Source: Vallitaleaceae bacterium (GTDB taxonomy: Bacteria; Bacillota; Clostridia; Lachnospirales; Vallitaleaceae). Taken from it: a stretch of 64,000 nt of DNA. Positions within the stretch are counted from its first letter, which is position 1. Each line of letters starts with the position of its first letter. The stretch lies in assembly GCA_028277605.1 (NCBI GenBank), contig JANQFZ010000028.1:1-64000 (forward strand). Direction: 5' to 3'. A model generated the notes under the pieces. That model ran no database searches, was not told the DNA's origin, and saw nothing but the letters and a program-made list of their open reading frames with translations. The translations under genes and the position numbers were made by a program. This document shows, piece after piece, positions 56,848 to 64,000 of the stretch.

Positions 56848-57945
56848 TTAATCTTTTTTACTCTTAATGAGTGTCATTAAGTAGTGGTTGTTTAAGAAAG
56901 ATTGCTGACGAAGCTGACTACAGATTTGCTTAAGCTTATTTTGATACTGTGTATAGTTATTGAACACATGATCAATTTTCTGCATGATTGGTCTAGTCTC
57001 TAAATCATAGACATGACCCGCTGATGGCATATCTAGTACTTTTAAATAATAGTTAACCTTTGGATCGTAAACAAAACCAAGCATAGGTATGGATTGGATA
57101 GCAGCAAAAAGCAGGGCATGCAGGCGCATACTTAATACCATATGCATCTCTCCAATAATACCTATTATTGTATCCGTATCCATTCTCTTATCTAGGATGT
57201 AGGTTTTATATTTCATTTTTCTAGCTATTGTTGTACTTATTTGTAAATCTTTTTTGTATTGCATGGGTATGAATACCACATTCACTCTTTTTTCTTCTAT
57301 GAGCTTATCACAAATAGAAGCTATCTTATCAATAAAGGTATCATCCTTATACCATTGTCTAAATAAAACACCAACTAGAGGTCGATTTAAAGGTATATCT
57401 TCATGCTGTAAAAACATCTTATACCGCTTACTTGATTTCACTGGTAATGAAAAAACGGGGTCTGCTGTAATATGAATAGGCGGTTTGCTAATCCCCAGCA
57501 TGCTTAACTCATTTCCAGATATATTTTCTCTTAGTGTAATCAAATCCACTTTATTAATGACATGTTTGGTAACTTTCTTATTCCATTTTTTTTGTATGGG
57601 TCCTATACCATTAGCATATAACATCACTTTTTTATTATATTTCTTAGCTAGTTCAATAATGCCCAAATAGTACAATAGGGATCTGGTACTCGTACTATCT
57701 TGTAGTAAACTACCACCACCGCTTATCAGTATATCACTACGTTTTACTGCTTTAATGATTTCCCTCCAATTAAAGCGATGAACAGCCTCTATGGCATTAT
57801 CCTTGATTGTTAACTCAGGTTTATAGGATAAAGCCGTGATTTTAGCATCACTATTAAGTTGTCGAATGCCTTTACATATTGCTGATAATATGGCATCATC
57901 ACCACTATTGCCATACCCTATATAGCCCGAAATTAGAATATTCAT
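56848..57945 (-). CDS. csaB: Polysaccharide pyruvyl transferase CsaB
   Basis: CsaB adds a pyruvate ketal to ManNAc of secondary cell-wall polymer, the ligand of SLH domains on S-layer proteins. The 365-residue protein begins ISGYIGYGNSGDDAIL, has SGGGSLLQDSTSTRSLLYYL near 76-95 and SMRLHALLFAAI near 273-284, typical of the family. GGAG precedes the ATG; it follows the polymerase-like gene by six bases. Confidence 0.93.
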   Translation of the reverse strand: MNILISGYIGYGNSGDDAILSAICKGIRQLNSDAKITALSYKPELTIKDNAIEAVHRFNWREIIKAVKRSDILISGGGSLLQDSTSTRSLLYYLGIIELAKKYNKKVMLYANGIGPIQKKWNKKVTKHVINKVDLITLRENISGNELSMLGISKPPIHITADPVFSLPVKSSKRYKMFLQHEDIPLNRPLVGVLFRQWYKDDTFIDKIASICDKLIEEKRVNVVFIPMQYKKDLQISTTIARKMKYKTYILDKRMDTDTIIGIIGEMHMVLSMRLHALLFAAIQSIPMLGFVYDPKVNYYLKVLDMPSAGHVYDLETRPIMQKIDHVFNNYTQYQNKLKQICSQLRQQSFLNNHYLMTLIKSKKD

Positions 57946-57951
57946 GTTTAC

Positions 57952-59316
57952 TTACTCCTCTAGTATTACCGTATTCCTTTTATCCATACTATTTCTAAGC
58001 ACCATTAACAAACCTGCACATATCCAAAAATAGGTCACCATCATAGGTACTTCAAAAATATTTTCAAAAAAGTTCTGTACTAAAACACCTATCATCCCAC
58101 AGAATAATCCTATCATGAGTTCTTTTTTATACAAGTTGGTCTGATAAACAATAGCATGATAACTGCTCTTTAGTAGCTGCCATAGTAAAAGTAAAAAGGC
58201 TCCTAAACCTACTAATCCCATTTCTGCCAAAGTTTTAATGTAATAATTATCCATATAGAAAGGAGATAGGTTATGGTTAGTTGCTACGGCTCCTCCGTAT
58301 CGCCCTAGACCTAGACCCAGCCATTTACTTTCGCTCCATGCCTCTATTCCTGTCAGCCACCGATAGATTCTACCACCTTCTGATGACTTAAATAAATATT
58401 CATCTGTAAACATGTAAGATAGACGTTCTGAAATAGATGGAACAAAAAAAATGAAGATACTCCCAAGGACTAAAGCTGGAAATATTAATTTTCTATTCTT
58501 AAATAATAGAAATAGAATAACTGCAAGTGCAGCTCCTACCCAAGCACCTCTTGACATAGTCGCAAATAAAGCACCCGACATAATAACAGCTGTACCTAAA
58601 GCTACAAGTTTTCTTAGTTTATTCTTTTCAAAAACAAATAAGGCTAAGCTCATAGGTATAAGTAAAACTAGTAAGCTTCCTAGTATATTAGGACTTCCTA
58701 CAATAGAAAATGCTCTAGTTCTAATATTCTCAGCACTATCTACCCAGTTCCCCGGCATAGGCACCTTCATAATATATTGGTAAATACCATGCAGACCCAG
58801 CAAACTGCCTAATAGTACTAGAATCCAATAAACTTTGATTGCCGTCTCAGTAGTGTCTACAAGCTGAACCGCAATATAGTACCATAAGATATATTGCACA
58901 ACAGCTCTTAATCCTTCAATCGCTATAAGAAGATTTGGTGATTTAAAAAGCATCAATACAATTCCAACTAATATAAAAAGTGCAATCGGGAGATCTAAAG
59001 GAGTCCACTTATATTTCGCTTTTTTGTGTTGAATGAGTTTATATATCCAAATGAAAAGCAGTCCAATAAACAACAGCTCATCCCATATACCAGATAATAA
59101 AGCACTTCCTAGTAAATGTCGTACAACATAATCGATTAGAACGTACAGCGCCAATATGTATACTGACCTTTGATAATCAGCCAAAATAAGAATGCCTAAT
59201 AAAAGTATAAAAACAATCATAAGAGCCAGCCGTATGCCAAAAACTGCCGCTACTCCCCCTATAAGTACTCCTGATAAGCAAAGTAATATTTTATTATGAG
59301 TCTTTAACATTATCAT
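57952..59316 (-). CDS. O-antigen ligase/polymerase-like membrane protein
   Basis: A polytopic protein of about 454 residues with ten or more membrane segments and a large outside loop (about 300-350, containing GGRIYRWLTGIEAWSESKWL and GLGLGRYGG), the WaaL/Wzy pattern. It probably polymerises or ligates the polysaccharide made by this operon. The ATG at 59316 overlaps the upstream stop (TAATG) and has GGAGG five bases before it; a GTG four codons earlier would overlap that site. Confidence 0.88.
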   Translation of the reverse strand: MIMLKTHNKILLCLSGVLIGGVAAVFGIRLALMIVFILLLGILILADYQRSVYILALYVLIDYVVRHLLGSALLSGIWDELLFIGLLFIWIYKLIQHKKAKYKWTPLDLPIALFILVGIVLMLFKSPNLLIAIEGLRAVVQYILWYYIAVQLVDTTETAIKVYWILVLLGSLLGLHGIYQYIMKVPMPGNWVDSAENIRTRAFSIVGSPNILGSLLVLLIPMSLALFVFEKNKLRKLVALGTAVIMSGALFATMSRGAWVGAALAVILFLLFKNRKLIFPALVLGSIFIFFVPSISERLSYMFTDEYLFKSSEGGRIYRWLTGIEAWSESKWLGLGLGRYGGAVATNHNLSPFYMDNYYIKTLAEMGLVGLGAFLLLLWQLLKSSYHAIVYQTNLYKKELMIGLFCGMIGVLVQNFFENIFEVPMMVTYFWICAGLLMVLRNSMDKRNTVILEE

Positions 59317-59810
59317 TACAGCCTCCACTCAAATAAACGAATAATAAAACTGGTCTCTTTGCATTTTGTATATAAGTAATAAAAAAAATTAACTCCAAGT
59401 GCCCCTAAGCAAAAGAAAACACTATAGTTTATTTTATAACTAGACATAATATCAAACAACAGATTAGCCAGCACATAACCAACAAGAATACTCAAAGCAA
59501 ATAGATTGAAACATGAGATGATATTATGATGCATCATCTTTACTAAACCAGACAAAACCTTGACAATAACACTATGATCACTTAAGCGTCTTATCCATTG
59601 AAGTACTCTCTTAATACCTCTTCCTATGGTACACAGTCCTTTATATATAAAAGATTCTGTATAATAAAAATGACCTGCTTTTTGTTTAGGTAAAGATTTT
59701 TTCCGTCTGCCATAAATAAAACTCGACTCCATCATTTGACTTAACCCAAACCAAATACGCATAAAAAAACTGGTCTCTTTAATGCGATGAATTTGCTCTA
59801 TCATATGCAT
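59316..59810 (-). CDS. Unknown membrane protein of the polysaccharide operon
   Basis: I do not recognise this protein. It is about 164 residues, basic and amphipathic for the first 85, then has two membrane segments (about 98-117 and 125-145). The start could be the ATG at 59810 or that at 59804; AAAGG and TAGG precede both. Its stop is coupled to the next gene through TAATG. Its place between DUF4330 proteins and the polymerase suggests an accessory role in export or assembly. Confidence 0.7.
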   Translation of the reverse strand: MHMIEQIHRIKETSFFMRIWFGLSQMMESSFIYGRRKKSLPKQKAGHFYYTESFIYKGLCTIGRGIKRVLQWIRRLSDHSVIVKVLSGLVKMMHHNIISCFNLFALSILVGYVLANLLFDIMSSYKINYSVFFCLGALGVNFFYYLYTKCKETSFIIRLFEWRL

Positions 59811-59826
59811 CCTACCTTTCCTGACT

Positions 59827-60315
59827 TTATTCTGCCACCTTAACATCAAGAATTAAGACAGAGAATTCACTGGTTTTGGTTCTTAAGTAATAATGCAGAC
59901 CAGGTCGTACCTCCTGACTTCCAACTTTAATAATGGGCCCCTTCTTCTCTGCATTTGCCTTAACTGTTACATATGCCTGTTTATATAACGGATGCTTAGA
60001 CATGACATATTCGCCTTGTTGACTTTCTGTAGGTCGATAGTAGTCCGTTATCTCAATACTTGTAATCTCGCCATCCAAAAATCTTTTATCTTCTCCAAGT
60101 TTATCTCCAACTTTTAATTGTTTAAAAAAGTCTTCATAATTTGGAAATGACTGAACTCGATATTCAATCGTAGTTGTATCATTTGAACCAAGGGATAAAT
60201 CGCCGCCTTTTATTTTATAAAAAGCTCCTATGATTAAAGCAATCACGAGAAGAATAGTAATAAGATCAAAAATATTAATGATACCAAATAATTGTCCTTT
60301 TTTGTTTATTATCAT
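59827..60315 (-). CDS. DUF4330 domain protein, second copy
   Basis: About 162 residues: a conserved start INKKGQLFGIINIFDLI, one membrane segment (about 10-32) and an extracellular domain (about 45-160) ending RPGLHYYLRTKTSEFSVLILDV. It is a clear paralogue of the next upstream gene, so tandem duplication is likely. I use the ATG at 60315; the GTG three codons earlier touches the AAGGGG site. Function unknown; DUF4330 genes are often near exopolysaccharide genes. Confidence 0.85.
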   Translation of the reverse strand: MIINKKGQLFGIINIFDLITILLVIALIIGAFYKIKGGDLSLGSNDTTTIEYRVQSFPNYEDFFKQLKVGDKLGEDKRFLDGEITSIEITDYYRPTESQQGEYVMSKHPLYKQAYVTVKANAEKKGPIIKVGSQEVRPGLHYYLRTKTSEFSVLILDVKVAE

Positions 60316-60331
60316 CTTTTTCACCCCTTAA

Positions 60332-60820
60332 TTATTCAAATCTAATTTCTTTAATGGTTCCATGGACTTCGGCTTTATCCGTTTTTATATAGTAGTTTAA
60401 ACCCACTTTGATTTCTTGTCCGCCAACATCCATATAAGGCCCATTGACATTTGCTAAGCACCGAATACCTACCTCAATATCTTTTAATAGTGGATTTTTG
60501 GCAGCCACCAGTTCACCATCAGCCATAGTTACAATTTCATTAGCTTCAGTAATTGTGACATAATCAATGGTTCCATCCTGATACTTATTCTGAGAAACAA
60601 TTTTATCGTCTACAATAAATCCCTCAACAACTTCAGGAGATTTTTTATAAGCTTCTGCAACAATATATAGTTTCTGCTTAGCTGATGTTGTTACAGTTGT
60701 GTTGTTATTACCAAGTCTGCTAGCTAAAAAAACACCGATAATAACGATACCTAATATGATAATTAGGTCAATCACATTAATAAATCCAAATAGCTTTCCT
60801 TTTTTATTGACTACTTTCAT
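60332..60820 (-). CDS. DUF4330 domain protein, first copy
   Basis: The 162-residue protein has the same plan as the downstream paralogue: VNKKGKLFGFINVIDLI, one membrane segment (about 12-32) and an extracellular domain ending KVGLNYYIKTDKAEVHGTIKEI. GAGGG precedes the ATG, which overlaps the end of the glycosyltransferase gene by 17 bases. Perhaps the two copies form a heteromeric complex at the outer face of the membrane; that is inference. Confidence 0.87.
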   Translation of the reverse strand: MKVVNKKGKLFGFINVIDLIIILGIVIIGVFLASRLGNNNTTVTTSAKQKLYIVAEAYKKSPEVVEGFIVDDKIVSQNKYQDGTIDYVTITEANEIVTMADGELVAAKNPLLKDIEVGIRCLANVNGPYMDVGGQEIKVGLNYYIKTDKAEVHGTIKEIRFE

Positions 60821-61946
60821 TTTTTATCCCTCGCAGTATGGATTGATATATGTTCATATGGGTTTTTGCCATATTTTTGCTTGAAAAATTATCTTCAATT
60901 TTTCTTCTAAACTGTTGTCCTAATTGTTCTCTTTTCTTTGTGGAGTCAACTAATTCTTTCATATACCGTGCTAACTCCAAGTAATTACCATCCCGAAATA
61001 GTAAGCCTGTGATATTGTGCTCAATCATTTCTGGGATACCTCCCACGGATGACGCAATAGTAGGCAGAGCAAAACCCCCGCCTTCTAGTAAGGCATATGG
61101 AAAGCTTTCACTATGAGATGTCAGTACATTGATATGAATGCTTTGGTAAAAAACAGACATATTCTTGACCAATCCCAAAAATTTTATATGATTCTCTAAG
61201 TGATGCTTTTTTACATAGGCTTTGCATTTCTCAGTATATTTTTTCTCGCCATCGCCTGCAATCAGAAAGATCAAATGCTTATTAAACTTCAGCAGCTCTT
61301 TAGCAGCTTTCAGAAACACTGATATTCCCTTAACAGGATGCAATCTTGCTGCTATACCTATATAAGTGAATCTTGTATCAAAAGGGATTTGATATGAGGA
61401 TAGAAAAGCCTCTATATCGTACGGTTTCTCCTTAGGCAGCAGATCAAGACCATTATATGCTACAAAGAATTTATTTTCATCAAATCCCCTATCCAACATC
61501 ATCCTTTTAAACTCATGTGTAATAGCAATGTAATAATCCATGTGTTTTAAACTAAAGGCATTGATGCCTGTATATATGAGCTTCTTATATAAACTATTTT
61601 CAAAATCTAATTTATAATCACTATGAAGGGTAGTTACAATAGGAATGTTATATCTCTTTTTGATTAGCATTCCGACAAAATTAGCTCTAGCACCATGACA
61701 ATGTAAAAGGTCATAGCCTTTATCTAAGATTTTAATAATTGTTTTAATGACTTTAAGATTATACCTTTGTTTTTGTTCAATAATAAGTGTATTGATGCCC
61801 AGTGCTTCTGCTGCATCAGAAAAAGACCGTTTCATTAAGCACACTAAGGTAATATCCATTGCATGATTTAATTCATTTAGCAGGGTGAGGACGTGGGTCT
61901 TGGCTCCCCCTTCATCGCCACCACTGATGAGATGTAAAACCTTCAT
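60804..61946 (-). CDS. Family 4-type glycosyltransferase
   Basis: A GT-B glycosyltransferase of 380 residues. The N-terminal domain begins MKVLHLISGGDEGGAKTHV; the C-terminal domain (about 190-360) has IGIAARLHPVKGISVFLKAA and the nucleotide-sugar site in SHSESFPYALLEGGGFALPTI, with the usual E-x7-E spacing. Sugar and acceptor are unknown. AGGAAGG precedes the ATG. Confidence 0.93.
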   Translation of the reverse strand: MKVLHLISGGDEGGAKTHVLTLLNELNHAMDITLVCLMKRSFSDAAEALGINTLIIEQKQRYNLKVIKTIIKILDKGYDLLHCHGARANFVGMLIKKRYNIPIVTTLHSDYKLDFENSLYKKLIYTGINAFSLKHMDYYIAITHEFKRMMLDRGFDENKFFVAYNGLDLLPKEKPYDIEAFLSSYQIPFDTRFTYIGIAARLHPVKGISVFLKAAKELLKFNKHLIFLIAGDGEKKYTEKCKAYVKKHHLENHIKFLGLVKNMSVFYQSIHINVLTSHSESFPYALLEGGGFALPTIASSVGGIPEMIEHNITGLLFRDGNYLELARYMKELVDSTKKREQLGQQFRRKIEDNFSSKNMAKTHMNIYQSILRGIKNESSQ

Positions 61947-61986
61947 TATATCTACCTTCCTATTGCCAACTCAGCTCTTAATTATG

Positions 61987-63252
61987 TTACTGGTACGCTT
62001 TATCAAAGATAGCTGAAAGCTCCTTTGTCAGAGCTTTTCTTTCAAATCTTTTAATCTTATCCCAATCAGGATTAATAGTGAGCCTATCGGTTTTCCATTC
62101 ACTATACAGATGAAGAGCAGCCTTTTTAATCTCTCTTACATCTGAGGTTTCAGCAATAATACCTGTATTGGTTTCTCTAATGACATCGGCTGCAACCCCA
62201 TGTTTAGGAACCAATGCCAGAATAGGTCGATTGGCATTCATGTATTCAAACACCTTACCAGAGTAGAAATTCTCTGCTCCTTTACCAGCTCCAATAATAA
62301 AAAGTAATATATCTGACTCTAGAAGCTTTTCTATACTTTTTTTATGTTCCATGTAAGGTAAAAAACTTACAGAAGTTCCTAGCTGATACTTATTTTGAAT
62401 GCTTTGCTTCATATCTTTAGAGATATTACCAATAAATTGTATCCTTAAATCAGAACTGTTTATTTTTCCTTCATGTATCAAATCACTAACAGCCTTTAAA
62501 AAATTATCTGGCTTTCTTCTGCCATACATAGATCCTGTATAGGTTATGGTTAGTACTTTACTTTTATTAATGCTTTTATCCAGATGTCGGAAATCTTCTT
62601 CATCATATCCATTTGGTATAACATAAGATTTTTTCTGTATTGGATAGGATCTTAAGAAATTAGAAAGCATTAAAGGGGTATTGGTAATAAAATAATCACA
62701 TTGGCTAACCACCCTTTCCTCCATTTTTTTCTCTATTTTTCTTCTGTAGGAAGGATAGTTCATATCAATGATGTATGGATTTTTTGTCCACTCATCTCTA
62801 AAATCAGCAATCCACTGCACCTCTGGACACTGGTTCTTAATAAATAATCCTAACAAATGATCACTATAGGGATATGAGGTGGTATAAATCATTCTTATGT
62901 TGTGTTCTTTTATTATTTTAAGTGCCTGCTTTTTACTTTTTCTGTACCATAGCACATCTCCATCAGGTATTAACACTTTTCTAGCTATAACTTTACCCAA
63001 TAATCCTAAAGGACCTTTTAGCTCTGTTAGATCATAAGCTTTTGTTCTTATAATTTTAAGCTGTTCTGGTATATCTCCTAATAAAGTATTATCCTTCAAA
63101 TCCGTCTGACAGGTTCTTGTTAGTACGATTGGTTCCCATCCAAATGCGGGTAAATACTTAGCAAATTTAGAGCTTCTTTGCACACCAGAGCCACCCATGG
63201 GCGGAAATTGATTGGCTATCATTAACACTTTCTTATTCAACAAACTTTCCAT
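61987..63252 (-). CDS. Glycosyltransferase, GT-B type
   Basis: The 421-residue protein has VLMIANQFPPMGGSGVQRS near the start (a donor loop typical of family 4 enzymes), ITYTGSMYGRRKPDNFLKA near 235-253 and a C-terminal VFEYMNANRPILALVPK segment. The start is uncertain: AAAGG touches the ATG at 63252, and TTG codons four and five positions in have better spacing. Substrates unknown. It follows wecC by 36 bases. Confidence 0.9.
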   Translation of the reverse strand: MESLLNKKVLMIANQFPPMGGSGVQRSSKFAKYLPAFGWEPIVLTRTCQTDLKDNTLLGDIPEQLKIIRTKAYDLTELKGPLGLLGKVIARKVLIPDGDVLWYRKSKKQALKIIKEHNIRMIYTTSYPYSDHLLGLFIKNQCPEVQWIADFRDEWTKNPYIIDMNYPSYRRKIEKKMEERVVSQCDYFITNTPLMLSNFLRSYPIQKKSYVIPNGYDEEDFRHLDKSINKSKVLTITYTGSMYGRRKPDNFLKAVSDLIHEGKINSSDLRIQFIGNISKDMKQSIQNKYQLGTSVSFLPYMEHKKSIEKLLESDILLFIIGAGKGAENFYSGKVFEYMNANRPILALVPKHGVAADVIRETNTGIIAETSDVREIKKAALHLYSEWKTDRLTINPDWDKIKRFERKALTKELSAIFDKAYQ

Positions 63253-63288
63253 CCTTTCAAAGACCGCTGGTTAGCGCATAATGATGTT

Positions 63289-64000
63289 CTATTCTTCAGT
63301 TATAGCACCTTTTCCAAGTAAATAATACTTAAATCCTTTTTTGCTTAATAGAAGCTCATCCCAATAATTTCTAGTATCTAATATATTGGGCTGCCTCATT
63401 AAACGATAAATATCGTCAAAATCTACAGAATCAAATTGTTTATGATTAACACCTAATATGAGTAAATCACTATCTTTAACCGCTTCCTCTATCGTTTCAC
63501 ATAGGTATTGGTGTTTGGTAACAAACGGATCATAAACACGTAGTTTTATTCCACTGACTTCTTCTAATAGTTCAATAAGCTCTAAGAGGGGACTCTCTCT
63601 TAAATCATCAATATCTGGTTTATAGGTTATTCCAAATACAGTTATGATCTTATTCTTTAAACTGCCTAATAAGGCTCTACACCGTGCAAAAACATACTCA
63701 GGCATACTGTCGTTCGTTTCTCTTGCAAGCTTAATAATATTAGCAAGAGCAGGGTGCTTTTCAACAATAAACCAAGGATCTACCGCCAAACAATGTCCTC
63801 CTACCCCTGGCCCAGGCTGATGAAGATTTACTCTAGGATGCTTATTAGAATACCTAATAACGTCCCACGCATTAATACCCATAGCTTCACATATTTTTGC
63901 AAGTTCATTTGCTAGAGCAATATTGACATCCCTAAATGTATTCTCCATAAGTTTACACATTTCAGCCGTTGTGGCATCTGTAATATAAATGTCTCCTTTA
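63289..64000 (-). CDS. wecC: UDP-N-acetyl-D-mannosamine dehydrogenase, 5' part missing
   Basis: This enzyme oxidises UDP-ManNAc to the uronic acid with two NAD+. The frame stays open to the window edge, reading KGDIYITDATTAEMCKLMEN, so the N-terminal Rossmann domain lies outside. Seen are NTFRDVNIALANELAKICE, the catalytic cysteine in GPGVGGHCLAVDPWF (a form typical of ManNAc-type dehydrogenases) and the C-terminal UDP-binding domain (FGITYKPDIDDLRESP). UDP-glucose dehydrogenase is the alternative but fits less well. Confidence 0.93.
   Translation of the reverse strand, partial: KGDIYITDATTAEMCKLMENTFRDVNIALANELAKICEAMGINAWDVIRYSNKHPRVNLHQPGPGVGGHCLAVDPWFIVEKHPALANIIKLARETNDSMPEYVFARCRALLGSLKNKIITVFGITYKPDIDDLRESPLLELIELLEEVSGIKLRVYDPFVTKHQYLCETIEEAVKDSDLLILGVNHKQFDSVDFDDIYRLMRQPNILDTRNYWDELLLSKKGFKYYLLGKGAITEE

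Overview
The window is a stretch of low-GC, Gram-positive chromosome from an anaerobe, most likely class Clostridia (Lachnospirales-like). The grounds are the A+T-rich sequence, AGGAGG-type ribosome binding sites, a trimeric bifurcating-type [FeFe] hydrogenase, an ECF riboflavin transporter under an FMN riboswitch, UPF0735 next to homoserine dehydrogenase, and an FtsEX / M23 / CtpB / MinJ-like series. I cannot name the genus from sequence alone. All genes but two (ferritin and a flavodoxin-like gene) are on the minus strand, so one replication fork probably crosses the whole window from right to left. No CRISPR array, insertion sequence, prophage or integrase is visible.

Layout from the left. 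1-526: 5' end of a 16S rRNA gene and two tRNA-Ser genes with textbook promoters. 0.8-8.1 kb: ispD, a divergent ferritin gene, tsaD, a small membrane-anchored protein and RNase Z, then glycerate kinase and its CdaR-type regulator, and a small zinc-ribbon protein. 8.2-14.5 kb: transketolase, a Lon-type protease with degraded ATPase motifs, and the tsaE-tsaB-rimI operon, which with tsaD supplies t6A tRNA modification. 14.6-19.7 kb: a YcxB-like protein, FMN riboswitch plus ribU, an MFS exporter, and a DUF2089 / SHOCT / unknown / YvlD envelope-stress-like operon with a strong promoter. 19.7-29.6 kb: tex, a chemoreceptor, an MFS transporter, lysC, hom, a UPF0735 ACT protein and cheW. 29.6-34.1 kb: prfB (with its programmed +1 frameshift), secA and hpf.

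34.1-34.9 kb is the least ordinary non-coding stretch. It holds a compact cluster of four same-direction DnaA-box-like sites and, just downstream, a plus-strand promoter and a strong intrinsic terminator that together predict a transcript of about 115 nt. 34.9-40.2 kb encodes a HydABC-type hydrogenase with a PHP-domain protein. 40.7-46.2 kb has a flavodoxin-like gene and uvrA/uvrB. 46.3-52.1 kb is a cell-division and envelope module (MinJ-like PDZ membrane protein, CtpB-type protease, M23 hydrolase with coiled coil, FtsX, FtsE). Then come a PucR-type regulator and an orphan MsmK/UgpC sugar-ABC ATPase. 55.1-64.0 kb is one long operon for a secreted or cell-wall polysaccharide: UDP-ManNAc dehydrogenase, two glycosyltransferases, tandem DUF4330 proteins, an unknown membrane protein, an O-antigen-ligase/polymerase-like protein, the CsaB pyruvyltransferase, TagA/WecG and YitT. 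TagA, CsaB and WecC together suggest a pyruvylated ManNAc-containing polymer of the sort that anchors SLH-domain surface proteins; this is inference.

Most of the window is conserved core genome. I found no gene cluster that clearly looks like a new defence or biosynthetic system. The best leads are the DnaA-box/sRNA locus, the DUF2089 operon with its phased upstream repeats and unknown 102-residue protein, the possible double control of ribU, the palindrome over the glycerate kinase promoter, and the Lon-type protease with degenerate Walker motifs. Start sites were moved inward where a Shine-Dalgarno site or promoter required it (rnz, MFS, chemoreceptor, hom, UPF0735, flavodoxin, uvrA, ftsX, msmK, yitT, waaL-like, DUF4330).
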